DNA of 64,000 bases from Roseovarius sp. TE539 (GTDB lineage Bacteria; Pseudomonadota; Alphaproteobacteria; Rhodobacterales; Rhodobacteraceae), in the NCBI RefSeq assembly GCF_003298505.1, contig NZ_QNGB01000010.1, positions 62,001 through 126,000 on the forward strand, written 5' to 3'. The position numbers were made by a program, and so were the translations under genes. Shown one piece after another: positions 8,283-16,664 of the stretch. How positions within the stretch are numbered: the first letter of the stretch is position 1; every line of letters begins with the position of its first letter. Under the pieces are notes generated by a model. It was not told the origin of the DNA. It searched no databases and saw only the letters and a program-made list of their open reading frames with translations.

Positions 8283-9464
8283 TCACTTCACGAACATTTT
8301 CCGCGGCCGGTCACAGAAGGTTTCGGCGGGACCGTCTTGCTTGATGAGGATCGACTCGGTGATCTCGAGCCCCCAGTCGGACATCCACAGCCCCGGCATG
8401 AAATGGAAGGTCATGCCCGGCTCGAGGATCGTCTCGTCCTCCGAGCGGAGGCTGACGGTCCGCTCGCCCCAGTCCGGCGGGTAGCTGAGACCGATCGGAT
8501 AGCCGCACCTGGCTCCGCGTTCGATGCCCGCGCGTTCGAGCGGCGCAGCCAGCGCGTTGGCGATGTCGCAGGCGCGGTTGCCGGCGCGGGCGGCTTCCAG
8601 GCCGGCCTCAAGCCCCTCGGTCAGTGCCTTTTCAGCGTCGAGCAGGAACTGCGGCGGTTTGCCGAGAAAAAGCGTCCGGCAAAGGGGGGCGTGATACCGC
8701 CGGTAGCAGCCGGAGATTTCGAAGAAGGTCGCCTCGCCGTCCGCGAAGGGGCGGCCATCCCATGTGAGGTGCGGCGCCGCGGCGTCCGAGCCCGAGGGCA
8801 AAAGCGGCACGATGGCCGGATAATCGCCCCATGCCTCGGGGGTGCCGCGGATGGCGTCGCGAAAGATCTCGGCCACAACCTCGTTTTTGGGCACGCCCGG
8901 CTCCACCCGTTCCAGAAGCCCGTCAACGATCTTCTCGGATATTGCGGCGGCCTTTCTGATACAGGCGATTTCCTCGTCGGATTTGACCGCGCGTTGCCAG
9001 TTCACCAGCGCGGTGGCATCCACGAAAGTGGCCTTGGGCAACTCGCCGCATAGCACCTGGTGGGCCCGGGCGGAGAAATAGTAATTGTCCATCTCCACGC
9101 CGATGCGCGCAGCCTCCAGCCCCATGCCGCGCAGGCGTTCGGCCAGATCCTGCATAGGGTGGCGTTCGGTGGACTGCACGTAGTTGTCGGCATAGCCGAT
9201 CACCCGGTCGTCGGACATCCACACGGTGCGGATACCGCCATTGGCGTCCTGTCCGCGCCCCCACCACACCGGATCGGCATCCGGCAGGACGATCACCCCC
9301 TGGTGCACGTAGAAGGACCATCCGTCATAGGCCGTCAGCCAGTTCTGGTTTGACGGGTCGGTGACGAAGAGAGCGTCGAGCCCGGCGGCTTCCATGGCGG
9401 CGCGCGTCTTGTCGAGGCGGCGGGCGAATTCCTGTTCGGAAAAGGGGAGGTCCTTGGCGTGCAT
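8283..9464 (-). CDS. doeA: Ectoine hydrolase DoeA (EutD), M24 peptidase fold
   Basis: A 393-residue cytoplasmic enzyme opening the ectoine ring to N-acetyl-diaminobutyrate. It has the creatinase-like N-terminal domain (VTDPSNQNWLTAYDGWSF, YVQSTERHPMQDLAERL, IGVEMDNYYFSARA) and the pita-bread M24 domain (DYPAIVPLLPSGSDAAAPH, FFEISGCYRRYHAP, GYPIGLSYPPDWGE). The segments DNYYFSA and AIVPLLPSG are characteristic of DoeA rather than of prolidases. It is divergent from eutB, with a 166-base shared control region. The next enzyme of the pathway, the deacetylase DoeB, is not found in this window, so the product must be handled by an enzyme encoded elsewhere. Confidence 0.93.
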   Translation of the reverse strand: MHAKDLPFSEQEFARRLDKTRAAMEAAGLDALFVTDPSNQNWLTAYDGWSFYVHQGVIVLPDADPVWWGRGQDANGGIRTVWMSDDRVIGYADNYVQSTERHPMQDLAERLRGMGLEAARIGVEMDNYYFSARAHQVLCGELPKATFVDATALVNWQRAVKSDEEIACIRKAAAISEKIVDGLLERVEPGVPKNEVVAEIFRDAIRGTPEAWGDYPAIVPLLPSGSDAAAPHLTWDGRPFADGEATFFEISGCYRRYHAPLCRTLFLGKPPQFLLDAEKALTEGLEAGLEAARAGNRACDIANALAAPLERAGIERGARCGYPIGLSYPPDWGERTVSLRSEDETILEPGMTFHFMPGLWMSDWGLEITESILIKQDGPAETFCDRPRKMFVK

Positions 9465-9630
9465 TGGGTGATCTGTCCTTTTTTGTCGCGCTGGCGGCCA
9501 TCATGACGGTCGCGGCACAGCTTGCCCCAAGAAATGCGCCACTGCACGTCGTTTTTGGTCTATTCCGCGTCGTGGCGTTGACGCTAGGGTGGTGCGGCGG
9601 CGAAAATTCCACGATCGGAAGGGAGAAAGA

Positions 9631-10638
9631 ATGCAGCCGACGCTTGCCGACATTCTTGCCGCGGCGAAGGTGATCCGCGGCGTTGCGGATGCCACGCCGC
9701 TGGTGCCGTCATCATTCATGAGTGACCTGGCCGGTAGCGAATTTCTTCTCAAGCTCGAGAACATGCAGCCCATAGGCGCCTTCAAGCTGCGGGGGGCCCT
9801 CAACGCCGTGGCCGCTGTGGACCAGGCCGCCGGCGTGACATGCTGTTCGACCGGCAACCACGGGCGTGGCGTGGCCTACGCGGCGCGCGAACGCGGCCTG
9901 CGGGCGGTGATCTGCATGTCCGAACTGGTGCCCCGGGTGAAGGTCGAGGGGATCCGCGCCCTTGGCGCGGAGGTGTGCATCGCGGGGCGCAGCCAGGATG
10001 ACGCGCTTGCGGAGTCGCAACGGCTGGTCGCGGAGGAGGGGCTTTTCGAGATATCGCCCTTTGACGATCCGATGGTGATTGCCGGGCAGGGCACGATCGG
10101 GCTGGAAATTCTGGCGGCGCGACCGGATCTGCACACGCTTCTGGTGCCGCTGTCGGGTGGCGGCCTGGCCGCCGGCGTGGCCCTCGCCGCGAAATCTATC
10201 AACCCCGGTATCCGGGTGGTGGGCATCAGCATGGACCGCGGTGCAGCGATGCACGAAAGTCTCCGGGCCGGGCACCCGGTCGAGGTGGAGGAACTGCCCT
10301 CGCTGGCCGACAGCCTCGGGGGCGGCATCGGGATGCAAAACCGCCTGAGCTTTCCGATGTGCCGGGACCTTCTGGACGAGACGGTGCTGGTGACCGAAGA
10401 GGAGATCTACCGTGCCATGCAGGTGCTCTATCACGAGGACCGGATCGTTGCCGAAGGCGCCTGCGTTGTCGGGCTGGCCGCCGTGCTGGAGGGCCGGGTG
10501 ACGCTGGAAGGGCCGACCGCCACGATCGTGACGGGCCGCAACCTTGACATGGAGATGTTCACCCGGATCGTGACCGGGCAGGACGTGCGGCTGGGCGACG
10601 TGACGGTTCCGGGACGCCCCTACGCGCGGCCCGCATGA
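9631..10638 (+). CDS. eutB: Hydroxyectoine utilization dehydratase EutB
   Basis: A 335-residue fold-type II PLP enzyme of the threonine/serine dehydratase family. Lys52 in GAFKLRGALNA is the PLP lysine, CSTGNHGRG is the substrate/PLP loop, and LSGGGLAAGV the phosphate-binding glycine loop. Together with EutC it is proposed in the literature to convert 5-hydroxyectoine or its ring-opened product towards the ectoine route. The start at 9631 follows AAGGGAGAAAGA; the longer frame from 9589 lacks a site. eutC follows 58 bases on. The assignment as EutB rests mainly on its place beside eutC and doeA; in isolation it would be called a threonine dehydratase. Confidence 0.85.
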   Translation: MQPTLADILAAAKVIRGVADATPLVPSSFMSDLAGSEFLLKLENMQPIGAFKLRGALNAVAAVDQAAGVTCCSTGNHGRGVAYAARERGLRAVICMSELVPRVKVEGIRALGAEVCIAGRSQDDALAESQRLVAEEGLFEISPFDDPMVIAGQGTIGLEILAARPDLHTLLVPLSGGGLAAGVALAAKSINPGIRVVGISMDRGAAMHESLRAGHPVEVEELPSLADSLGGGIGMQNRLSFPMCRDLLDETVLVTEEEIYRAMQVLYHEDRIVAEGACVVGLAAVLEGRVTLEGPTATIVTGRNLDMEMFTRIVTGQDVRLGDVTVPGRPYARPA

Positions 10639-10696
10639 CGCTGGCGCGATGTCTGGACAGGGACGATGGAACGCGACGACGGGAGGATGAGCAAAG

Positions 10697-11692
10697 ATGG
10701 GGCATGACATACGCGTTCTGACCGAGGCCGAACTGCGCGCGGCCGTGCGGCTTGATCCGGCCACCGTGGACGTGGTCGAGCGTGCTTTCACAGCGCTCGC
10801 CAAAGGCGGGGTGATCATGCCGCCGATCATGTCGATGGATCTTGAGGCGGTGAATGGCGAGGTCGATGTAAAGACCGCGTTCATTCCCGGCTTTGACCAT
10901 TTCGCGCTCAAGGTCAGCACCGGGTTCTTCGGCAATGCGAAGCTGGGGCTGCCAAGCCTTGGCGGGCTGATGGTCCTGCTTTCGGCACAGACCGGGGCGG
11001 TGGTGGCGGTATTTCTCGACAACGGATATCTCACGGATCTTCGCACCGCGGCTGCCGGGGCCGTGGCAGCGCGGCATCTTGCGCCTGCGACGGTGGACAC
11101 GGCCGGCGTCATCGGCACCGGGTTGCAGGCGCGGTTGCAAATGAAGGCGGCGCATCTGGTGCGCCCGTTCACGCGCTGCCTTGTCTGGGGCCGCGACCGT
11201 GACAAGGCGCAGGCCTGCGCCGATGAACTGTCCCTTGATCTGGGCATCGAGGCGCTGGCGGTGCCCGAGGCCGAGCAGGCGGTTGCCGAAAGTCAGCTTG
11301 TCGTGACGACGACGCCTGCGCGTGAGCCGGTGTTGCGGGCCGAATGGCTGCATCCGGGCCTGCATGTCACCGCGATGGGATCGGACGCGGAGGCCAAGAA
11401 CGAGATCGCACCCGAGGCCCTGCGGCACGCTGACGCCTACATCTGTGATCGTGTCGATCAATGCCGCGCGCTTGGAGAACTGCGCAGCGCCCTCGAGGCC
11501 GGGCAGTGGAAGAACGACGACCGTCCCGTGGAACTGGGCGAAGTGATCAGCGGGGCGGCGCCGGGGAGGCGCGGATCGGACGACATCACCATCGCCGATC
11601 TGACCGGCACCGGTGCGCAGGACACCGCGATCGCAAGCCATGTGTTCGGGGCGCTTGAGGGCTCTGACACCGGCACCGTGATCCGGGCCTGA
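10697..11692 (+). CDS. eutC: Ectoine utilization protein EutC (ornithine cyclodeaminase family)
   Basis: A 331-residue NAD(P)-binding protein of the ornithine cyclodeaminase / mu-crystallin family. The dimerisation part contains DVKTAFIPGF and KVSTGFFGN; the Rossmann part has GVIGTGLQARLQ and later VVTTTPAREP and TAMGSDAEAKNE. In hydroxyectoine users this gene pairs with eutB as the dehydrogenase step. GGAGG stands eleven bases before the ATG. The regulator gene follows after only four bases, so eutB-eutC-asnC are probably one transcript. Confidence 0.86.
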   Translation: MGHDIRVLTEAELRAAVRLDPATVDVVERAFTALAKGGVIMPPIMSMDLEAVNGEVDVKTAFIPGFDHFALKVSTGFFGNAKLGLPSLGGLMVLLSAQTGAVVAVFLDNGYLTDLRTAAAGAVAARHLAPATVDTAGVIGTGLQARLQMKAAHLVRPFTRCLVWGRDRDKAQACADELSLDLGIEALAVPEAEQAVAESQLVVTTTPAREPVLRAEWLHPGLHVTAMGSDAEAKNEIAPEALRHADAYICDRVDQCRALGELRSALEAGQWKNDDRPVELGEVISGAAPGRRGSDDITIADLTGTGAQDTAIASHVFGALEGSDTGTVIRA

Positions 11693-11696
11693 GGCG

Positions 11697-12182
11697 ATGA
11701 GGCTCGACGCGCGCGATCTGGATATCCTGCGGGTTCTTTCCAGCGAAGGGCGGATCACCAAATCCGAGCTTGCCGCGCGCGTGGGGTTGTCTCCCAGCCC
11801 GTGCTGGGAGCGGCTGCGCAAGCTGGAGGCCGCCGGAGTCATCGAGGGGTATCACGCGCGGATCAGCCTGAGGAAACTTGGGCCTTACGTGCGGGTTTTC
11901 GTGGCCGCCGAAATCGCCGATCACACGCCGGCCAGTTTCCGCGCCTTCGAGGACAGCGTGCAACACTATGACGAGATCACCGCCTGCTGGGCCCTTGGCG
12001 GCGGTTTCGACTACCTGCTTCAGATCGTGACCACCGATATCGACGCCTATCAGCGGCTTATCGACGAGATGCTGGAAGCGCGTATCGGGCTGGCACGCTA
12101 TTTTACATATATCGTGACCAAGCCGGTGAAGGGCCCCTCGGTTCCGCCGCTGGATTTGCTGGCGGGCAATATCGTCGGCTGA
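11697..12182 (+). CDS. doeX: Lrp/AsnC regulator of ectoine catabolism (DoeX/AsnC)
   Basis: A 161-residue feast/famine regulator: N-terminal winged helix (LDARDLDILRVLSSEGRITK, then ELAARVGLSPSPCWERLRKL) and a C-terminal RAM domain (residues about 70-150) for effector binding and oligomerisation. Ectoine gene clusters regularly carry such a gene, and it is reported to respond to pathway intermediates such as diaminobutyrate; that role here is inferred from context. It begins four bases after eutC and lies 99 bases before the aldehyde dehydrogenase gene. Any binding site in the doeA-eutB gap is not recognisable by eye. Confidence 0.85.
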   Translation: MRLDARDLDILRVLSSEGRITKSELAARVGLSPSPCWERLRKLEAAGVIEGYHARISLRKLGPYVRVFVAAEIADHTPASFRAFEDSVQHYDEITACWALGGGFDYLLQIVTTDIDAYQRLIDEMLEARIGLARYFTYIVTKPVKGPSVPPLDLLAGNIVG

Positions 12183-12281
12183 AATGCCGATTGGCGGACG
12201 ATTCTTCTGCCTTGACCTGCAAGTTCAGCCCCGGAACCTGCGGAAACCGGTTCATTCTTCCCGAAAGTGAGGAGTATCGAC

Positions 12282-13757
12282 ATGACTGATTCGGCAATCT
12301 GGACCCGGAACGGGATCACTGATACGCGGCTTGTCCGCAGTTTCGCCTACGTGAACGGAAAATGGACCGCCGGAGAGGGCGGGGAGACGATCACCGTGAC
12401 CAACCCCGCCGATGGCGCGGCCCTGGGCGAGGTGGCCAGCCTTTCGGCGGATCAGTCCCGCGTGGCGGTGGACGCGGCGCAGGCGGCATTCGCGGACTGG
12501 TCGATGACCCTGCCGCAGGCGCGTTCACGGATCCTGCGCCGCTGGTTCGACCTGATGATCGAGCACAGGGAGGATCTGGCCCGTATCATGGTGCTGGAGC
12601 AGGGCAAGCCCCTGAGCGAGGCGCGCGGCGAGATGGATTATGCCGCGAGTTTCGTCGAGTACTATGCCGAGGAGTCGAAGCGCCCCAATATCGAGGGGGT
12701 CACCAGCCACCTGCCCGACGCCGAGGTGGAGCTGTGGCTGGAGCCGGTAGGCGTGGCGGCGCTGATCACGCCGTGGAACTTCCCGGCCGCGATGCTGACC
12801 CGAAAGGCGGCGGCGGCAATGGCGGCCGGCTGCACGGTGGTGGCGCACCCGTCGGGAGAGACGCCGTGTTCGGCGCTGGCTCTGGCCGAACTGGCCGAGC
12901 GTGCGGGGGTGCCGGCAGGTGTGTTCAACGTGGTGACGGGCCGGGCGGCGACCGTCGTGGAGCCCTGGACGGCGGATACCCGCGTGCGGGCCCTGAGCTT
13001 TACCGGCTCGACCGATATCGGGCAGCTGCTCTACCGTCAATGTGCCGGGACCGTGAAGAAACTGGTGATGGAACTGGGCGGGCACGCCCCGGTGATCGTG
13101 TTCAAGGGCACCGACATGGAAACTGCGGTGGATGAGGCGATCAAGGCCAAGTTCGCCACCTCCGGGCAGGATTGCCTGGGTGCTAACCGCATCTACGTGG
13201 AGCGCCCGATCTACGAGGAATTCTGCCGCCGGTTCACCGAGGCGACACGGAACCTGACTCTCGGGCGGGGCATGGATGATCCGGATATCGGCCCGCTGAT
13301 GAACGAGGGCGCGGTACGCAAGCAGGAAGAACACGTGGCCGATGCCCTGGCGCACGGGGCGAAGCTGGCCTGCGGCGGCAACCGGGACGAGGCGGGAGCG
13401 CTGTTCTATCAGCCCACGGTCCTAACCGATGTGCCCGACGCTGCCGCGATCATGTGCGAAGAGACCTTCGGGCCGGTCGCGCCGATCACCTGCTTCGACA
13501 CCGAGGAGGAGGTGGTGGCCCGCGCCAACGGCACGGAATTCGGCCTGGTGGCCTACCTGCACAGTCATGATCCGCGCCGCATCTACCGCGTGACCAGGGC
13601 ATTGCAGTTCGGCATGGTGGCGGTGAACCGCACCAAGGTGACCGGCGCGCCGATCCCGTTTGGCGGGGTGAAGCAATCCGGCCTCGGCCGCGAGGGGGCG
13701 CGCAGGGGCATGGAGGAATTCATGGAGATCAAGTATGTCTGCCGCGACTGGGCGTGA
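12282..13757 (+). CDS. doeC: NAD(P)-dependent succinate-/aspartate-semialdehyde dehydrogenase (DoeC-like)
   Basis: A 491-residue ALDH superfamily enzyme oxidising an aldehyde to the acid. Catalytic Cys298 (SGQDCLGANR) and general-base Glu264 (VMELGGHAP) are present, with the NAD-binding stretches ITPWNFPAAM and FTGSTDIGQLL. It resembles succinate-semialdehyde dehydrogenases; in ectoine clusters this position (Ssd/DoeC) is assigned to conversion of aspartate semialdehyde to aspartate. The start at 12282 follows GAGGAG; a GTG at 12267 overlaps that site and is rejected. It could equally serve 4-aminobutyrate or putrescine breakdown, given the PotABCD-type operon downstream. Confidence 0.85.
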   Translation: MTDSAIWTRNGITDTRLVRSFAYVNGKWTAGEGGETITVTNPADGAALGEVASLSADQSRVAVDAAQAAFADWSMTLPQARSRILRRWFDLMIEHREDLARIMVLEQGKPLSEARGEMDYAASFVEYYAEESKRPNIEGVTSHLPDAEVELWLEPVGVAALITPWNFPAAMLTRKAAAAMAAGCTVVAHPSGETPCSALALAELAERAGVPAGVFNVVTGRAATVVEPWTADTRVRALSFTGSTDIGQLLYRQCAGTVKKLVMELGGHAPVIVFKGTDMETAVDEAIKAKFATSGQDCLGANRIYVERPIYEEFCRRFTEATRNLTLGRGMDDPDIGPLMNEGAVRKQEEHVADALAHGAKLACGGNRDEAGALFYQPTVLTDVPDAAAIMCEETFGPVAPITCFDTEEEVVARANGTEFGLVAYLHSHDPRRIYRVTRALQFGMVAVNRTKVTGAPIPFGGVKQSGLGREGARRGMEEFMEIKYVCRDWA

Positions 13758-13770
13758 TCCGGCTGACGGG

Positions 13771-13804
13771 GCCTCCGGCGGGAGTATTTTTGGAAAGATG
13801 AAGA
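13771..13804 (+). repeat. Rhodobacteraceae-type intergenic motif, copy 2
   Basis: GCCTCCGGCGGGAG followed by TATTTTTGGAAAGATGAAGA, directly downstream of the aldehyde dehydrogenase stop. It matches the copy at 6705-6737 apart from a few positions. The inverted CCTCCGGCGGGAG plus a T-rich run looks terminator-like, although here it stands between two genes of the same orientation. Confidence 0.6.
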
Positions 13805-13850
13805 CAGGCCGCGCCGGGATGTCATGCGGGCGGCAATGAAAGGACAAGAG

Positions 13851-15221
13851 ATGCTGAAGAACGACCAACTGGACCAATGGGACCGCGAGAATTTCTTTCA
13901 TCCCTCGACACATCTGGCGCAGTTCGCGCGGGGCGAGGCGCCCAACCGGATCATCACCGGCGGCACGGATTGTCACATCGAGGATCGTGATGGCAACCGT
14001 TTCCTGGACGCTTTTGCCGGGCTCTATTGCGTGAACGTTGGCTACGGCCGTCAGGATATTGCCGACGCGATCGCCGAGCAGGCCCGGGAACTGGCCTATT
14101 ATCATGCTTATGTCGGGCACGGCACCGAGGCCAGCATAACCCTTTCCAAGATGATCCTGGACCGGGCACCCGATCACATGAGCAAGGTCTATTTCGGGCT
14201 CTCGGGCAGCGATGCCAACGAGACCAATGTCAAGCTGATCTGGTATTACAACAACATCCTGGGCCGGCCGGAAAAGAAGAAGATCATCAGCCGCTGGCGC
14301 GGCTATCACGGATCGGGTCTGATGACCGGATCGCTGACCGGGCTTCATCTTTTCCACCGGAAGTTCGATCTGCCGCTGTCGCAGGTGATCCACACCGAGG
14401 CCCCGTATTACTACCGCCGCGACGACACGGACATGAGCGAGGCGCAGTTCGTAAAGCATTGCGCCGACGAACTGGAGGCGCTGATCGCGCGCGAGGGGGC
14501 CGATACAATCGCCGCCTTCATCGGAGAGCCGCTTCTGGGCACCGGGGGGATCGTGCCGCCGCCGGCGGGCTACTGGGAGGCGATCCAGCCGATCCTCGAG
14601 AAGCACGACATCCTGCTGGTGGCAGACGAGGTTGTCACCGGGTTCGGCCGGCTGGGCACGATGTTCGGATCCGGGCATTACGCGATGAAGCCTGATCTCA
14701 TCACCATCGCCAAGGGGCTGACCAGCGCCTATGCGCCGTTGAGCGGATCGATCGTGAGCGAGAGGATGTGGAAGGTTCTCGAGCAGGGCACGGACGAGAC
14801 GGGCCCCATCGGCCACGGCTGGACCTACTCGGCGCATCCCATCGGCGCGGCCGCCGGGGTTGCCAACCTCAAGCTCCTGGACGAGCTGGACCTGATCGCC
14901 AATGCCGGCACGGTGGGTGCCTACCTGAACGCCGCGATGCGCGATGCGGTGGCCGGGCATGCCAATGTGGGCGAGGTGCGTGGCGAGGGGATGCTTTGCG
15001 CCGTGGAATTCGTCCAAGACAAGGACAGCCGTACCTTCTTCGATGCCGAGGACAAGATCGGTCCGCAGATCGCCGGCGAGCTCGCCAAGCTGGGCGTGAT
15101 CGGGCGGGCGATGCCGCAGGGCGATATCCTGGGGTTTGCGCCGCCCTTCTGCCTGACACGGGCGGAAGCCGACGAGATCGCTGGCAAGACGGCACGCGCA
15201 ATTGCCGCGGTGCTTGGCTGA
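13851..15221 (+). CDS. Class III aminotransferase (DoeD- or SpuC-like)
   Basis: A 456-residue PLP-dependent omega-aminotransferase. Seen are FAGLYCVNVGYG, LSGSDANETN (PLP phosphate), VADEVVTGFGR (pyridine-N Asp) and Lys288 in IAKGLTSAY. Three in-frame ATGs occur (13824, 13836, 13851); the third has AAAGGA six bases upstream and gives the N-terminus closest to the family. Context allows two roles: diaminobutyrate to aspartate semialdehyde (DoeD, with the DoeC-like enzyme just upstream), or putrescine-pyruvate aminotransfer (SpuC, with the PotABCD-type importer just downstream). Sequence alone does not decide, so no symbol is given. It differs clearly from the aminotransferase at 1848-3200. Confidence 0.85.
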   Translation: MLKNDQLDQWDRENFFHPSTHLAQFARGEAPNRIITGGTDCHIEDRDGNRFLDAFAGLYCVNVGYGRQDIADAIAEQARELAYYHAYVGHGTEASITLSKMILDRAPDHMSKVYFGLSGSDANETNVKLIWYYNNILGRPEKKKIISRWRGYHGSGLMTGSLTGLHLFHRKFDLPLSQVIHTEAPYYYRRDDTDMSEAQFVKHCADELEALIAREGADTIAAFIGEPLLGTGGIVPPPAGYWEAIQPILEKHDILLVADEVVTGFGRLGTMFGSGHYAMKPDLITIAKGLTSAYAPLSGSIVSERMWKVLEQGTDETGPIGHGWTYSAHPIGAAAGVANLKLLDELDLIANAGTVGAYLNAAMRDAVAGHANVGEVRGEGMLCAVEFVQDKDSRTFFDAEDKIGPQIAGELAKLGVIGRAMPQGDILGFAPPFCLTRAEADEIAGKTARAIAAVLG

Positions 15222-15372
15222 GCTCCCTCGGAAAAGGCGATCACGCGGCGGGGTCACGGGATGGCCCCGTCCGCACGGCGCGGTCTCAGCGGGACGATTG
15301 CCTGAATTTCAGCCTCTTGCAGTCGAAATCGCCTGTTGGTGCGGGTTTTACGCCGAATCGGGGGCAAAGAGC

Positions 15373-15401
15373 TTGCAACAGGTTGTGTTTGGCGTTTTAG
15401 T
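15373..15401 (+). promoter_or_regulatory. Candidate sigma-70 promoter of the ABC transporter operon
   Basis: TTGCAA at 15373-15378 and TTTAGT at 15396-15401 are 17 bases apart, about 50 bases ahead of the transporter ATPase start. Agreement with consensus is moderate (5/6 and about 3/6). It lies in the 231-base gap after the aminotransferase gene. Confidence 0.35.
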
Positions 15402-15452
15402 TCGATGCGAACGCGGGCGGGGATCCGCGACAATAAAAACGGGGAGCCTCAA

Positions 15453-16556
15453 TTGGCGGAAACTGCGAACAACGACGCGTTCGTTGAATTCGAACGTGTG
15501 CAGAAAAGCTATGACGGTGAAACGCTTGTCGTCAAAGACCTGAACCTGTCTATGCCCAAGGGCGAATTCCTGACGATGCTTGGCCCGTCCGGCTCCGGCA
15601 AGACCACGTGCCTCATGATGCTGGCCGGGTTCGAGACCGCCACCCATGGCGAGATCAAGCTGGGGGGGCGTCCGATCAACAACATCCCGCCGCACAAGCG
15701 CGGCATCGGAATGGTCTTCCAGAATTACGCGCTGTTTCCCCACATGACGGTGGCAGAGAACCTCAGCTTTCCGCTGGAGGTGCGCAAGATCGGCAAGAGC
15801 GACCGTGAGGCGAAGGTCAGGCGGGCGCTCGACATGGTGCAGATGGGCGATTTCGCGGGGCGCCGGCCAGCGCAGCTTTCGGGTGGCCAGCAGCAGCGGA
15901 TCGCGCTGGCGCGGGCGCTGGTGTTCGAGCCGGAGCTTGTCCTCATGGACGAGCCGCTGGGCGCGCTGGACAAGCAGCTTCGCGAGCACATGCAGTTCGA
16001 GATAACCAATCTGGCGCATGAGCTGGGCATCACGACGGTCTATGTGACCCACGACCAGACAGAGGCGCTCACGATGTCGGACCGGGTGGCGGTGTTCGAC
16101 GATGGCCGCATTCAGCAGCTGGCGGCCCCCGATGTCCTTTACGAGAGCCCCGAGAACAGTTTCGTCGCGCAGTTCATCGGCGAGAACAACACGCTGGAGG
16201 GCACCGTCAAGGAGATCAAGGATGGCCTTGCGCTGGTTGAACTGGATGATGGCGAACTGATCGATTGCAAGCCGGTCAACGTTGAGAAGGCCGGTGACCG
16301 CACGCTGATCTCGATCCGGCCCGAGCGTGTCGAGATCAATGTCGAGAAGCTGGGCGAGACGGCGCACACACTCAAGGCCGAGGTGGCCGAGTTCATATAC
16401 ATGGGCGATGTTTTCCGCACCCGGCTCAAGGTGGCCGGCAAGGATGATTTCATCATCAAGACACGCAATTCAGCCGACCAGCGGCGCCTGCAACCGGGCG
16501 AGCACATCGAGATCGGCTGGCTGCCCGAGGATTGCCGCGCGCTGGATGCGGTATAG
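15453..16556 (+). CDS. Polyamine-type ABC importer, ATP-binding subunit (PotA-like)
   Basis: A 367-residue ABC ATPase driving import through the two permeases encoded downstream. Walker A GPSGSGKT (residues 44-51), Q-loop VFQNYALFP, signature LSGGQQQR (142-149), Walker B LVLMDEP and switch histidine (VTHDQTEAL) are intact. A C-terminal TOBE domain (from about residue 270) is typical of PotA/MalK-like subunits. The start is a TTG at 15453, chosen because GGGGAG lies six bases upstream and the protein then begins MAETANNDAF; the longer ATG frame from 15336 would run through the promoter. First gene of the importer operon. Confidence 0.93.
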   Translation: MAETANNDAFVEFERVQKSYDGETLVVKDLNLSMPKGEFLTMLGPSGSGKTTCLMMLAGFETATHGEIKLGGRPINNIPPHKRGIGMVFQNYALFPHMTVAENLSFPLEVRKIGKSDREAKVRRALDMVQMGDFAGRRPAQLSGGQQQRIALARALVFEPELVLMDEPLGALDKQLREHMQFEITNLAHELGITTVYVTHDQTEALTMSDRVAVFDDGRIQQLAAPDVLYESPENSFVAQFIGENNTLEGTVKEIKDGLALVELDDGELIDCKPVNVEKAGDRTLISIRPERVEINVEKLGETAHTLKAEVAEFIYMGDVFRTRLKVAGKDDFIIKTRNSADQRRLQPGEHIEIGWLPEDCRALDAV

Positions 16557-16570
16557 TCTTTAACCTCACG

Positions 16571-16588
16571 CGCGTCCCATCGGACGCG
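16571..16588 (+). terminator. 7-bp hairpin between ATPase and binding-protein genes
   Basis: CGCGTCC, a four-base CATC loop, then GGACGCG forms a perfect stem just after the ATPase stop codon. There is no following T-run, so it may act as an mRNA-processing or attenuation structure rather than a full terminator. Confidence 0.35.
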
Positions 16589-16664
16589 ATGAGCCTGAGG
16601 CGCCGCCGTTCCCCCCGTGACGCGGAGCCCGAAATGCAAAACGGGACGAAACTGGGAGTATGAA

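Noticed and set aside
9465-9630. TTGACG at 9578 as the eutB promoter -35
   Set aside because: No acceptable -10 lies 16-18 bases downstream; the nearest AT-rich hexamer is 19 bases away and weak.
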